64,000 nt of DNA from Clostridia bacterium. GTDB taxonomy: Bacteria; Bacillota; Clostridia; Christensenellales; CAG-138. Shown here piece after piece: positions 48,511 through 57,167 of this stretch. Location of the stretch: assembly GCA_017545535.1 (NCBI GenBank), contig JAFWMS010000021.1, positions 193,399 through 257,398 of the forward strand, written 5' to 3'. The notes beneath the pieces were generated by a model, which saw only the letters and a program-made list of their open reading frames with translations, did not search any database and was not told where the DNA came from. Each line of letters starts with the position of its first letter. Positions within the stretch are counted from its first letter, which is position 1. A program made the position numbers and the translations under genes.

Positions 48511-50304
48511 TTAGTCTTCCAGGTCCTTGAAAGAAATATGCAGTTCATCCAGCTGCTTCTGCTCCACGGGATAGGGCGCGCCCGTCAGGGGGTCGGAGGC
48601 GTTCTGCACCTTGGGGAAGGCGATCACGTCCCGAATGCTGCTGGCGCCGCAGATGAGCATGGCCAGCCGATCGAGGCCATAGGCCAGGCCGCCGTGAGGA
48701 GGCGTGCCATATTTAAAGGCGTTGAGCAAAAAGCCGAACCGCTGTTGAGCCGCTTCCTCGGTGAAGCCCAGGGCCTTGAACATACGCTGCTGAAGCTCCG
48801 CGGAATGGATACGGATGCTGCCGCCGCCGATCTCGTTCCCATTGAGCACGATGTCGTAGGCCTTTGCCCGGACTGCCCCAGGATCCTTCTCGATAAGGTC
48901 CAGATCTTCGTCCATGGGGCTGGTGAAGGGATGGTGCATAGCCATGAACCGGCCCTCCTCCTCGCTCCATTCGAACTGGGGGAACTCCACCACCCACAGC
49001 AGGGCGTAGGTGTTTTCGGGGATCAGCTGGAGCTTGTTGGCCACCTTCAGCCTGAGAGCGCCCAAAGAGGCCCAAACCACGCTGTTCTGATCCGCCACGA
49101 TGAACAGCAAATCGCCCTTTTCGAAGTTGGTTCTCGCCTCGATGGCTCGCACCTCCTCGGCGGAGAGGAACTTCAAGATGGGGCTCTGGATGCCCTCGTC
49201 TTTGTAGTTCATCCACGCCAGGCCCTTGGCCTTATAGGTCTTGACGAACTCACCCTCTGCGTCGATCTCCTTGCGGGAGTACTTATGTGAGCCGCCCTTC
49301 ACGTTGATGCAGCGGACGGAGCCGCCGGCCTTGACGGCATTGGAGAACACGGAGAAGCCGCTGTCCTTCACGATATCGGTGAGGTCGACGAGCTCCATGC
49401 CGAAGCGGATGTCCGGCTTATCGGAGCCGTAACGGTTCATGGCGTCGATCCACTTGATCCGCGGCAGGGGGTTCGGGATATCCACGTCCAGGCACTCCTT
49501 AAACACCCGACGCAAAAAGCCCTCGTTCATGGCCATGACGTCGTCCTCTTCCACGAAGGACATCTCCAGGTCGATCTGCGTGAAGTCAGGCTGCCTATCG
49601 GCCCGCAGGTCCTCGTCCCTGAAGCAGCGGGCGATCTGCATATACCGGTCAAAGCCGGAGACCATGAGCATCTGCTTAAAGAGCTGGGGGCTCTGAGGCA
49701 GGGCGTAGAAGCTGCCCGGATGGACCCGAGAGGGCACCAGATAGTCCCGAGCGCCCTCCGGCGTGCTGCCGGTGAGGACCGGGGTCTCGATCTCTACAAA
49801 GCCGTTTTCCGCAAAATATTCCCGGGCGATGTGGGCGATCTTATGCCGCATCATGAGATTCTTCTGCATGACAGGCCGACGAAGGTCCAAATACCGGTAT
49901 TTGAGCCGCAGCAGCTCCCCGGCGTTGGTGTCGTCGCTGACCTCGAAGGGAGGCGTCTCGCTGACGGAAAGGATCTTGAAGTCCTTCACCTTCACCTCGA
50001 CCTCGCCGGTCTTCATCTTGGGGTTCACCATATTGCCCGTCCGAGCCTCTAAGGTGCCCCGGATGGCCAGCACATATTCGGAACGGATGGTGGACGCACG
50101 GGCATAGTCCTCCTCGCTCAGGGTGCTGCTGTCAAACACCACCTGCATGAGGCCGGACCGGTCCCGAAGCTGGATGAAGATCAACGCGCCCAAATCGCGG
50201 CGCACGTTGCACCAGCCCATCAGCGTCACTTCCCTGCCTACGTCCGCCTTGCCCAACTCGGCGCAGTAGCAGGTGCGTTTCCATCCCTGCAGCAATTCAC
50301 TCAT
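48511..50304 (-). CDS. aspS: Aspartyl-tRNA synthetase
   Basis: A 597-residue class IIb synthetase. The OB-fold anticodon domain is at the N-terminus (VTLMGWCNVRRDLGALIFIQLRDRSG). Motif 2 is CFRDEDLRADRQPDFTQIDLEMSF near 215 and motif 3 GLAYGLDRLAMLICGA near 550, with a bacterial GAD insert between. Start 50304 overlaps the hisS stop by 8 bp and has GGAGG upstream. Confidence 0.96.
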   Translation of the reverse strand: MSELLQGWKRTCYCAELGKADVGREVTLMGWCNVRRDLGALIFIQLRDRSGLMQVVFDSSTLSEEDYARASTIRSEYVLAIRGTLEARTGNMVNPKMKTGEVEVKVKDFKILSVSETPPFEVSDDTNAGELLRLKYRYLDLRRPVMQKNLMMRHKIAHIAREYFAENGFVEIETPVLTGSTPEGARDYLVPSRVHPGSFYALPQSPQLFKQMLMVSGFDRYMQIARCFRDEDLRADRQPDFTQIDLEMSFVEEDDVMAMNEGFLRRVFKECLDVDIPNPLPRIKWIDAMNRYGSDKPDIRFGMELVDLTDIVKDSGFSVFSNAVKAGGSVRCINVKGGSHKYSRKEIDAEGEFVKTYKAKGLAWMNYKDEGIQSPILKFLSAEEVRAIEARTNFEKGDLLFIVADQNSVVWASLGALRLKVANKLQLIPENTYALLWVVEFPQFEWSEEEGRFMAMHHPFTSPMDEDLDLIEKDPGAVRAKAYDIVLNGNEIGGGSIRIHSAELQQRMFKALGFTEEAAQQRFGFLLNAFKYGTPPHGGLAYGLDRLAMLICGASSIRDVIAFPKVQNASDPLTGAPYPVEQKQLDELHISFKDLED

Positions 50305-51571
50305 GCTGTTCGCCTCCTATCATGTCTGCAATATCGTTCGCCGTGAGCGAGACTTCGATCTGCTCACCGGTGGCCATTTCCTTTATGTTTCCCTTGCCGG
50401 TCTTGAGCTCGTTTTCACCGATGACCAGCACGTACTTTGCTTCCGTCTTGCCGGCGTACTTGAAGTTGGCCTTCACGCTCCGGCCCACGTGGTCCGTATC
50501 CGTGGAGAAACCAAGCTTCCGAAGGCCGTTCACCAACTCAAAAGCCTTCTGCCGCTCGGCGTCACCCATGCCGAAAACGAGCACGTCCACCGGCTCCGGC
50601 TTGGGAATCTCCACCCCCAGCTGGTCGAGGTACAGGAGTAGCCGTTCGATGCCCAACCCAAAGCCGACTGCCGCTACCTCCGGGCCGCCGATCTGCTTGA
50701 CCAGGCCATCGTACCGGCCGCCGCCGCAAAGAGTCCCCTGTGCGCCCGCCGCGCCGGACACAATCTCGAACACGGTGCGGGTGTAATAATCCAATCCGCG
50801 AACCAGCATGGGGTCCATCTCATAGGGGATGTTGACGGCGTCCAGATACCCCCGGAGCCTGTCCATATGGGCCCGGCATTCATCGCACACATAGTCCAGG
50901 GTATGGGGCGCGCCGGCGTTGATCTTCTTGCAATCGTCCACCTTGCAGTCCAGGACCCGCAGGGGGTTCTTTTCGAGCCGCACCTGGCAGTCCTCGCAAA
51001 GCTCGTCCCGATGCTCGGACAGGTATGCCTTCAATGCCGCCTGATACCGATCCCGGCACTTGGGGCAGCCGATGGAGTTGAGCTTCACGGTGAGGTCCCG
51101 GGCGCCCATGGCGGTGAAGATGTCCCAGGCCATGGAGATGACCTCGGCATCCGCACTGGGCTCGGGTGCACCAAAGCACTCCACGCCGAACTGGTGGTGC
51201 TCCCGCAGCCGCCCCGCCTGAGGCCGCTCATACCGAAACACGGGGCAGTTGAGATAGTAGACCTTCAGAGGCATAGCCTCTGCAAAGAGCCCGTGCTCCA
51301 CGAACATGCGCACGGTCCCCGCCGTCCCCTCGGGCTTCAGGGTGATACTGCGCCCGCCCTTGTCGTTGAAGGTATACATCTCCTTTTGGACCACGTCCGT
51401 GGTATCGCCAACAGAACGCAAAAACAGCTCCGTATGCTCGATGACTGGGGTGCGGATCTCCTTGAAGCCATAACGGGCGGTGGTCCTGCGGATCAATTCC
51501 TCCACATACTGCCAGCGATAGCTCTCCCCCGGGGTCACGTCCCGGGTGCCTTTGGGTGCCTGATAAGCCAT
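50297..51571 (-). CDS. hisS: Histidyl-tRNA synthetase
   Basis: A 424-residue class II synthetase. The start PKGTRDVTPGE, motif 2 FRYERPQAGRLREHHQFGVE near 113, the histidine-A motif VRGLDYYTRTVFE near 260 and motif 3 AAVGFGLGIERLLL near 305 are all present. The C-terminal anticodon domain is normal. Between motif 2 and the HisA motif it carries a four-Cys pair cluster (CPKC, CEDC, CDEC). Its mRNA has a T-box leader. Confidence 0.96.
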   Translation of the reverse strand: MAYQAPKGTRDVTPGESYRWQYVEELIRRTTARYGFKEIRTPVIEHTELFLRSVGDTTDVVQKEMYTFNDKGGRSITLKPEGTAGTVRMFVEHGLFAEAMPLKVYYLNCPVFRYERPQAGRLREHHQFGVECFGAPEPSADAEVISMAWDIFTAMGARDLTVKLNSIGCPKCRDRYQAALKAYLSEHRDELCEDCQVRLEKNPLRVLDCKVDDCKKINAGAPHTLDYVCDECRAHMDRLRGYLDAVNIPYEMDPMLVRGLDYYTRTVFEIVSGAAGAQGTLCGGGRYDGLVKQIGGPEVAAVGFGLGIERLLLYLDQLGVEIPKPEPVDVLVFGMGDAERQKAFELVNGLRKLGFSTDTDHVGRSVKANFKYAGKTEAKYVLVIGENELKTGKGNIKEMATGEQIEVSLTANDIADMIGGEQHE

Positions 51572-51590
51572 AGTTTTTCCTCCTGCTACG

Positions 51591-51813
51591 AAAAAGCGGC
51601 CCCGTCTCCTCTCAAGGGACGGAAGACCGCGGTGCCACCCTGATTAAGCGAATGATCGCTTCACTCTCGTTCCTAACGCGAACCACACGGCGGACCATTT
51701 CCTGTCCGCGGCTCCCGGCTGTCCTTCCAGGCACCCTCTCCTGTTCGGCTTTCACCCGCCCGAACTCGCTGAAAGATGAGGAAACGCGCCTGTACTCTTC
51801 CGTTCTTCGCCTT
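51591..51813 (-). promoter_or_regulatory. T-box riboswitch upstream of hisS-aspS
   Basis: On the minus strand the T-box core GGTGGCACCGCGG (complement of 51629-51641) precedes a terminator hairpin whose 3' arm ends GGGGCCGC-TTTTT (51591-51605). Stem I can be traced: CAGGCGC pairs with GTGCCTG, and the distal part GTTCGGGC...GCCGAAC carries a GGGTGAAA loop. Uncharged tRNA would favour the antiterminator. The specifier cannot be fixed by eye; GAC (Asp) in AAGGACAG is a candidate, and hisS-aspS leaders of Asp type are known. Confidence 0.9.
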
Positions 51814-51819
51814 TGCAGT

Positions 51820-51848
51820 AGTATACCCGCCTTTTCCCCGCTTGTCAA
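51820..51848 (-). promoter_or_regulatory. Consensus promoter for the T-box/hisS operon
   Basis: On the minus strand TTGACA (51843-51848), 17 bp, TATACT (51820-51825). The -35 overlaps the stop codon of hemZ. Confidence 0.9.
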
Positions 51849-53278
51849 TCGGAAAACAGCCGTTTTTTCTCGCTGAAAAGCCTGTCCTGCTTTTTGTACC
51901 AGGTGGGCACGTCCTTGGGACTGGGCAGCCGCTCCACCCGCTCGCTCACGCCGTAGACCCGCTTGGTCATGGAGCCGGCACCGTGGGCCATGATGCTGAC
52001 GGTCTCCTCCATCATGTCGATGTTGTAGACGCACTCAGTCCCGGGCTTCGCGTAGCCTACGTTCTCCAAATTCCCCTGCATGTACTTCTGACGGTACATG
52101 TAGTAGGGCTTCATGCCCAGCTGCCGGGCCGCCTCTGCGCCCATACGGACCATCTCCTCTACCGCTTCGCCCTTCGGAAGCGGATACTCCTCCAATCGCG
52201 CCTTCAGTCGGGAGGAATGCTTGATGGCCAAGGTATGGACCGTCAGATTCTCCGGAGCGAAGGCCTGGATGGCCGCCAGCGTACGGGCGAAATCTCCCAC
52301 GTCCTCCCCCGGCAGACCGGCGATCAGGTCCATGTTGATGCAGTCGAAGCCCTCCTGTCGGGCCAGTTCAAAGCAGGCAGCGATATCCGCGGCGGTGTGA
52401 AAGCGGCCGATGGCCTGGAGGGTTCTGTCGTTCATGGTCTGGGGATTGATGCTGATGCGGCTGATCCCGTGAGCCTTCAGCACCCGCAGCTTCTCCCGGG
52501 TGATGGTGTCAGGCCGCCCCGCCTCCACCGTGAACTCACGGCCCCCGATGCCATAGGCTTCGTCCAACGCAGTAAGGACCCTATTCAGCTCCGCAGCCGA
52601 AAGGACCGTAGGCGTACCGCCGCCGAAGTAGAATGTGCGGATAGAGTAGCCCGCCTTCTTCAGCAGCTCCGCCCCCTGGCGAATATCCAGGATCAGATGA
52701 TCCGCATACTCGCTCAGGACGCCCTCCCTCTTGGCCACCTCTGCGCCAAAGGAACAATAGAGGCACCGGCTGCGGCAGAAGGGGATATGCAGATACACGG
52801 AGGCGCTTCTGGACGCGATGGACTCGATATGGGGCCGCTGGGCCTCCGTGATCTCCTCCACCAGCGCCTGCTTTTGAGGAGAAACGGTGAACAGCTCCCG
52901 AAAGGAGCGCTTGGCCTCCTCCATCCCCTGCCGTCCGGCGATCTCCCGAAAGAGCTTGGTGGGACGGATGCCGGTGAGGGACCCCCAGGGGGTGGCCACC
53001 GGATAGAGGGCCTGCATGATCTGATAGACGCACAGCTTCAACGCCCGCTTCTGCTGCCGTTTCACATCCAGGACATCCGCTCCCGGCTGGACCGGCACGA
53101 TCCTTTCGACGTGCTGCGGCATAGCCAGGCATTTAGCTTCGTCCCCCAGAAGGATCACGAAGAGACGGAGCTCCGCTTCGGGCGCATAAGGAAGAATGGC
53201 CGTCTGTCCCAAAAACAGGCGGACCTCCTCGGTCATATCGTTATAAAACCCTTTGGCGTTGGTGATCAGCTGAACCAT
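51845..53278 (-). CDS. hemZ: Coproporphyrinogen dehydrogenase HemZ-type radical SAM protein
   Basis: A 477-residue radical SAM protein. After a family-specific N-terminal domain of about 165 residues comes the cluster motif HIPFCRSRCLYCSF (CX3CX2C), then FYFGGGTPTVLS and a HemN-like C-terminal part (MYRQKYMQGNLENVGYA). Members are annotated as oxygen-independent coproporphyrinogen III oxidases, though heme synthesis genes are not seen here, so the real substrate may differ. It overlaps the preceding MBL gene by 13 bp. Confidence 0.88.
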   Translation of the reverse strand: MVQLITNAKGFYNDMTEEVRLFLGQTAILPYAPEAELRLFVILLGDEAKCLAMPQHVERIVPVQPGADVLDVKRQQKRALKLCVYQIMQALYPVATPWGSLTGIRPTKLFREIAGRQGMEEAKRSFRELFTVSPQKQALVEEITEAQRPHIESIASRSASVYLHIPFCRSRCLYCSFGAEVAKREGVLSEYADHLILDIRQGAELLKKAGYSIRTFYFGGGTPTVLSAAELNRVLTALDEAYGIGGREFTVEAGRPDTITREKLRVLKAHGISRISINPQTMNDRTLQAIGRFHTAADIAACFELARQEGFDCINMDLIAGLPGEDVGDFARTLAAIQAFAPENLTVHTLAIKHSSRLKARLEEYPLPKGEAVEEMVRMGAEAARQLGMKPYYMYRQKYMQGNLENVGYAKPGTECVYNIDMMEETVSIMAHGAGSMTKRVYGVSERVERLPSPKDVPTWYKKQDRLFSEKKRLFSD

Positions 53279-53904
53279 GGATGATCCCGATAGGCGTTCA
53301 GCGGATTGAACTGCTTCTCATGCTCGATGGTGGTGCTCTCCTCATGACCTGGATAGACCACATACCCGTCCAGGGCATAGAGCTTTTGGAACAGGGAGTC
53401 CATCAGCTCCCGGATATTGCCCCCCAAGTCCGTCCGGCCCACGCTTTCGCAGAAAAGGGTATCGCCGGTGAAGACCGTCTTTTCCTCGTCCACCGCAAAG
53501 CATACGCCGCCTTTGGTGTGGCCCGGGGTCTCGATAACGCGAAAGATAAGGCCGCCGGCTTCGATCCTGTCTCCCTCACGGATGAACGCATCCGCTTTGC
53601 AGGGCTTAAGGCCATAGCTCATGGCGGAAATGTAGGACGGCTTCCCCGCAGCCATGGCGGCATCCGCTTCATGAATATAGACTGTGGCTCCCGTTTTTGC
53701 CTTCAGGTCCGCCGCCCCCCACACATGATCGAAGTGGCCGTGAGTCAGCAAAATATGGGTGCAGGACAGGCCCTCGCTACAGAGCCGATCATAGATCAGG
53801 TCCGCATCCGCGGGATCGATCACGGCGCAGGTGGGGTTCCCCTCCCGACATACAATATAGGAATTGGCCATAACGGGGCCGCAGGGCAAGGCGATGATCT
53901 GCAT
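53266..53904 (-). CDS. MBL-fold metallo-hydrolase (glyoxalase II-like)
   Basis: A 212-residue metallo-beta-lactamase-fold protein. The metal motif is LLTHGHFDHVWGA near residue 53, with further ligands in ETPGHTKGG near 127, FTGDTLF near 145 and YPGHEEST near 189. This resembles the YcbL/glyoxalase II-like group. It lies 3 bp after dtd. Start behind AAAGGAG. Confidence 0.9.
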   Translation of the reverse strand: MQIIALPCGPVMANSYIVCREGNPTCAVIDPADADLIYDRLCSEGLSCTHILLTHGHFDHVWGAADLKAKTGATVYIHEADAAMAAGKPSYISAMSYGLKPCKADAFIREGDRIEAGGLIFRVIETPGHTKGGVCFAVDEEKTVFTGDTLFCESVGRTDLGGNIRELMDSLFQKLYALDGYVVYPGHEESTTIEHEKQFNPLNAYRDHPWFS

Positions 53905-53907
53905 GGC

Positions 53908-54357
53908 TCAAAACTCCTTTCGGCTGTTAAGCAGGATGGTGAAGGGACCGTCGTTGACCAACGACACCTGCATGTCGGCCATGAAGGTGCCGCTTTCCAC
54001 GGGCACGCCGCCCTCCCGCATGTACGCTTTGACGGTCTCGAACAGAGGTTTGGCCTTCTCCGGGCGCTCGGCGGTGATGTAGCTGGGCCGACGGCCATGG
54101 CGGGCATCCCCAGCCAGGGTGAATTGGCTCACGGCCAGGATGCTCCCCTGGGCCTCCCCCACGGATCGGTTGGGGACCCCGTTCTCGTCGTCGAAGATAC
54201 GCAATCCCACACACTTGTCAGCGATATATCGGGCGTCCTTCTCCGTATCGCCAACCTCCACGCCGATGAGGACCATGAGGCCCTTTTCAATGGATGCGGT
54301 GAGCTCCCCTCCGATGGAGACGGAGGAGCTCAAAACCCGCTGAACCACAGCTCGCAT
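53908..54357 (-). CDS. dtd: D-aminoacyl-tRNA deacylase
   Basis: A 149-residue Dtd that removes D-amino acids from tRNA. The family signatures are AVSQFTLAGDARHGRRPSY near residue 75 and the cross-subunit G-P motif VNDGPFTILL near 134. Length is normal. It lies directly after rel (3-bp gap), the conserved Gram-positive rel-dtd arrangement. Ribosome site GGGAGGT. Confidence 0.95.
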   Translation of the reverse strand: MRAVVQRVLSSSVSIGGELTASIEKGLMVLIGVEVGDTEKDARYIADKCVGLRIFDDENGVPNRSVGEAQGSILAVSQFTLAGDARHGRRPSYITAERPEKAKPLFETVKAYMREGGVPVESGTFMADMQVSLVNDGPFTILLNSRKEF

Positions 54358-54360
54358 AGT

Positions 54361-56574
54361 TTACCTCCCGTTGACCCGCTTCACTTCGATGACGGAGCGA
54401 AGCTTGCGCAGATTGGACATGATATGCTCCAGCTGATCCGTGCCGCTGACCATAAAGGTGATGAGCATGGTGGCCACCCCGTCGGCAGAGGTCTGGGCCT
54501 TCATGTCGGAAATATAGATGTTCATGGTGGTGAGCAGCCGACTGATCTCCAACAGAGAACCGGTCTTGTCCACCACATGGATATAGACCGTGGCAGAAAA
54601 ATCCTCCTCGGGTGAAGAAGCCCACTCCACTGGCACGAACCGCTCCGGTTCCTGGGAAAGCCGGGCCATGTTGCGGCAATCCGCCCGATGGATGGATACG
54701 CCCCGGCCCCGGGTGATGTAGCCCACGATCCGATCCCCCGGCAGGGGGTTGCAGCAGTTGCTGAAGTGCACGGCCATGCCCGGGTCCCCGGCCACGATGA
54801 TGCCGTTGGAAGCCTTGGCCGCCCGGCCGCTGCTGGAAGCGGGTCTATGGGGCGTCTCAGGGGTGGAGATGGCGGTCTGCAGCCGCTCCTGCATCTCCTC
54901 CAGCTTGTCCTCCTTACGCTTGAGCTCCGCCAGCTTATGGAGCACCTGCCCGGAGGAGATGCCGCCGTAGCCGATGGCGGAGTAAAGCTCGTCCAGGGAG
55001 GGCAGCGTGAGACGCTTGAGGATCTCGTTATAGAACTCCGGCTTCATGAGCGAGACGATGTCCAGGGACTGGCGCTTGGCGGCGTCCTCCAGCATCTCCC
55101 GGCCCTTCTGGATGTTCTCCTCCCTGTTAGCCCTTTTAAACCACTGCTTGATCCGGTTCTTGGCGGACTGGGTCTTGACGATATTCAGCCAGTCCCGGCT
55201 TGGCCCGGCCTGAGTATTGGAGGTGATGATCTCCACCACGTCGTTGGTCTTGAGGGTATAGTCGAGGCGGACCATGTTCCCGTTGACACGGGCATGTTGG
55301 GTATGGTGACCCACGTTGGTATGGATGCGATAGGCAAAGTCAAGGGGCGTACTGCCGATGGGCAAGTCCAGAATCTCTCCCTTGGGCGTAAGCACATATA
55401 CGTACTCGCCCAAATAGTCCTTCACCACGTTTTCGGCAAATTCCGCGGTATCCTCCTCGCCATCGTCCTTGGCTTCCTCCACCACCTGTCTTAGCCAGCT
55501 GGTACGCTTGTCCAATTCCGTTTGGACGGTGCGTCCCTCTTTATACATCCAGTGGGCGGCCACACCGTATTCCGCCGTCTCATGCATCTCATGGGTGCGG
55601 ATCTGGACCTCGAAGGGGATGCCGTTCTTGTTCATGAGGGTGGTGTGAAGGGACCGATACATGTTGGGCTTTGGCATGGCGATATAGTCCTTGAACCGGC
55701 CCGGCAGAGGCTTCCATTCGGCGTGGATGATGCCCAACGCCGCATAGCAGTCGTTCACCGTGTCCACGATGACCCTGATGGCGATGAGGTCGTATATCTC
55801 GCCGATGCCCACGTTGTTGCGCTGCATCTTGCGATAGGTGGAATACAGATGCTTGGGACGGCCGGAGAGCTCCGCGTCGATCCCCGCCTCCTTCATGAGC
55901 TCCCGCATCCGATCCATGGCGGTGCCCAGAAGCTTTAGCCGCTCCTCCTGTTGCCGGGAGACCAGACTGCGGATGCGCTCGTACTCCTCGGGCATCAGGT
56001 ACTTAAAGGACAGGTCCTCGAGCTCGCTGCGCAGCACGCCGATGCCAAACCGATGGGCCAGAGGCGTATAGACCTCCAAGGTCTCCTTGGCCTTGCGGAT
56101 CTGTTTTTCCCGGGTACAGTACTCCAGGGTGTGCATGTTGTGAAGCCGGTCGGCGAGCTTGATGATGACCACCCGCACGTCGTCGGCGATGGCGAGGAAG
56201 AGCTTGGTCAGGTTTTCGTTCTGCTCCTGTTTTTTGGTGACGTATTCCTTCTTTCCAGAAATAGTCAGCTTGGTTACGCCGTCCACCAGATGGGCCACCT
56301 CGGGGGAAAACCTTTTGGTGATCTCGTCCAAGGTGATGCCCTTGCCATCCTCCACCGTGTCATGAAGCACCCCGGCGATGACCGTAGCGGCGTCCATGCC
56401 CATGTCTAACAGGTATTCCGCCACGGCGATGGGATGGATGATGTAGGGCTCGCCGGACTCTCGCTTCTGTCCCTCGTGGACAGCGGTAGCGAAGGCCACG
56501 GCTTCCTCCATGGTCTTTCCCTTCTCCGGGCCGAATTTGGCGCTAAATTTTTGAAGCAGTTCTTCCCGTGCCAT
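54361..56574 (-). CDS. rel: Bifunctional (p)ppGpp synthetase/hydrolase (Rel/SpoT)
   Basis: A 737-residue long RSH protein. The HD hydrolase domain has GQKRESGEPYIIHP and GVLHDTVEDG near residue 65, and LADRLHNMHTLEY near 145. The synthetase has GRPKHLYSTYRKM near 237 and YDLIAIRVIV. TGS (VYVLTPKGEILDLPIGSTPLDFAYRIHT) is near 390 and a zinc-finger/ACT region follows (CCNPLPGDRIVGYITRGRGVSIHRADC, then the ACT fold). Both activities look intact. I take ATG 56574. It has no ribosome site and lies just after a terminator-like hairpin. Confidence 0.95.
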   Translation of the reverse strand: MAREELLQKFSAKFGPEKGKTMEEAVAFATAVHEGQKRESGEPYIIHPIAVAEYLLDMGMDAATVIAGVLHDTVEDGKGITLDEITKRFSPEVAHLVDGVTKLTISGKKEYVTKKQEQNENLTKLFLAIADDVRVVIIKLADRLHNMHTLEYCTREKQIRKAKETLEVYTPLAHRFGIGVLRSELEDLSFKYLMPEEYERIRSLVSRQQEERLKLLGTAMDRMRELMKEAGIDAELSGRPKHLYSTYRKMQRNNVGIGEIYDLIAIRVIVDTVNDCYAALGIIHAEWKPLPGRFKDYIAMPKPNMYRSLHTTLMNKNGIPFEVQIRTHEMHETAEYGVAAHWMYKEGRTVQTELDKRTSWLRQVVEEAKDDGEEDTAEFAENVVKDYLGEYVYVLTPKGEILDLPIGSTPLDFAYRIHTNVGHHTQHARVNGNMVRLDYTLKTNDVVEIITSNTQAGPSRDWLNIVKTQSAKNRIKQWFKRANREENIQKGREMLEDAAKRQSLDIVSLMKPEFYNEILKRLTLPSLDELYSAIGYGGISSGQVLHKLAELKRKEDKLEEMQERLQTAISTPETPHRPASSSGRAAKASNGIIVAGDPGMAVHFSNCCNPLPGDRIVGYITRGRGVSIHRADCRNMARLSQEPERFVPVEWASSPEEDFSATVYIHVVDKTGSLLEISRLLTTMNIYISDMKAQTSADGVATMLITFMVSGTDQLEHIMSNLRKLRSVIEVKRVNGR

Positions 56575-56582
56575 TTTTGCCG

Positions 56583-56611
56583 AAAAGGGGATCAACGCTG
56601 CCGCTGATCCC
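56583..56611 (-). terminator. Terminator or attenuator hairpin between apt and rel
   Basis: On the minus strand GGGATCAGCG / CGTTGATCCC (one G-U pair) with loop GCAG, then CTTTTC, ending 9 nt before the rel start. It folds better on the minus strand than on the plus. Confidence 0.65.
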
Positions 56612-56633
56612 GGTTTTTTGATCGTATTCTCCT

Positions 56634-57146
56634 TTAATACTTCAGAATGGTGCCGACCTCATACTCCTTCAGGGTCTCCCGGCCGGGCAGGTCGGTAAGC
56701 TCGATGGCGAAGCAGCAAGCCGCCACGACGCCGCCGGCCTTCTCACAGAGCTTGGCACAGGCCAGAGCCGTGCCGCCGGTGGCCAAGAGGTCGTCCACTA
56801 CGGCCACTCGCTGACCGGGCTTGATGGAGTCCACATGCATGTGAATCTCATCCGTGCCATACTCAAGGGCGTATTGATAGCTCACCGTGGTATAGGGGAG
56901 CTTGCCGGGCTTCCGGGCCAGCACCATGCCCACGTTCAGCGCATAGGCCACGGCCGCGCTGAAGACGAAGCCGCGGGCTTCAGGCGCCATGACGAGATCG
57001 ATGTTCTTGTCCCGCAGGAAGTCCGCCATCTGATTCACCGCCTCGTGGAAAGCATCCTTGTTTTCCAGCAAGGGGGTGATGTCGCGGTAGAGAATGCCCT
57101 TCTTGGGAAAATCTGGGATGGACCGAACGTAATCCTTGAGTTCCAT
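56634..57146 (-). CDS. apt: Adenine phosphoribosyltransferase
   Basis: A 170-residue APRT that converts adenine and PRPP to AMP. The start RSIPDFPKKGILYRDITPLL, the PEARGF motif near 56 and the PRPP loop VAVVDDLLATGGTALA near 115 are all normal. It sits between recJ and rel, a conserved Firmicutes order. Ribosome site AAGGAGG. Confidence 0.96.
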   Translation of the reverse strand: MELKDYVRSIPDFPKKGILYRDITPLLENKDAFHEAVNQMADFLRDKNIDLVMAPEARGFVFSAAVAYALNVGMVLARKPGKLPYTTVSYQYALEYGTDEIHMHVDSIKPGQRVAVVDDLLATGGTALACAKLCEKAGGVVAACCFAIELTDLPGRETLKEYEVGTILKY

Positions 57147-57167
57147 GTTTATCCTCCTTAACGGCCG

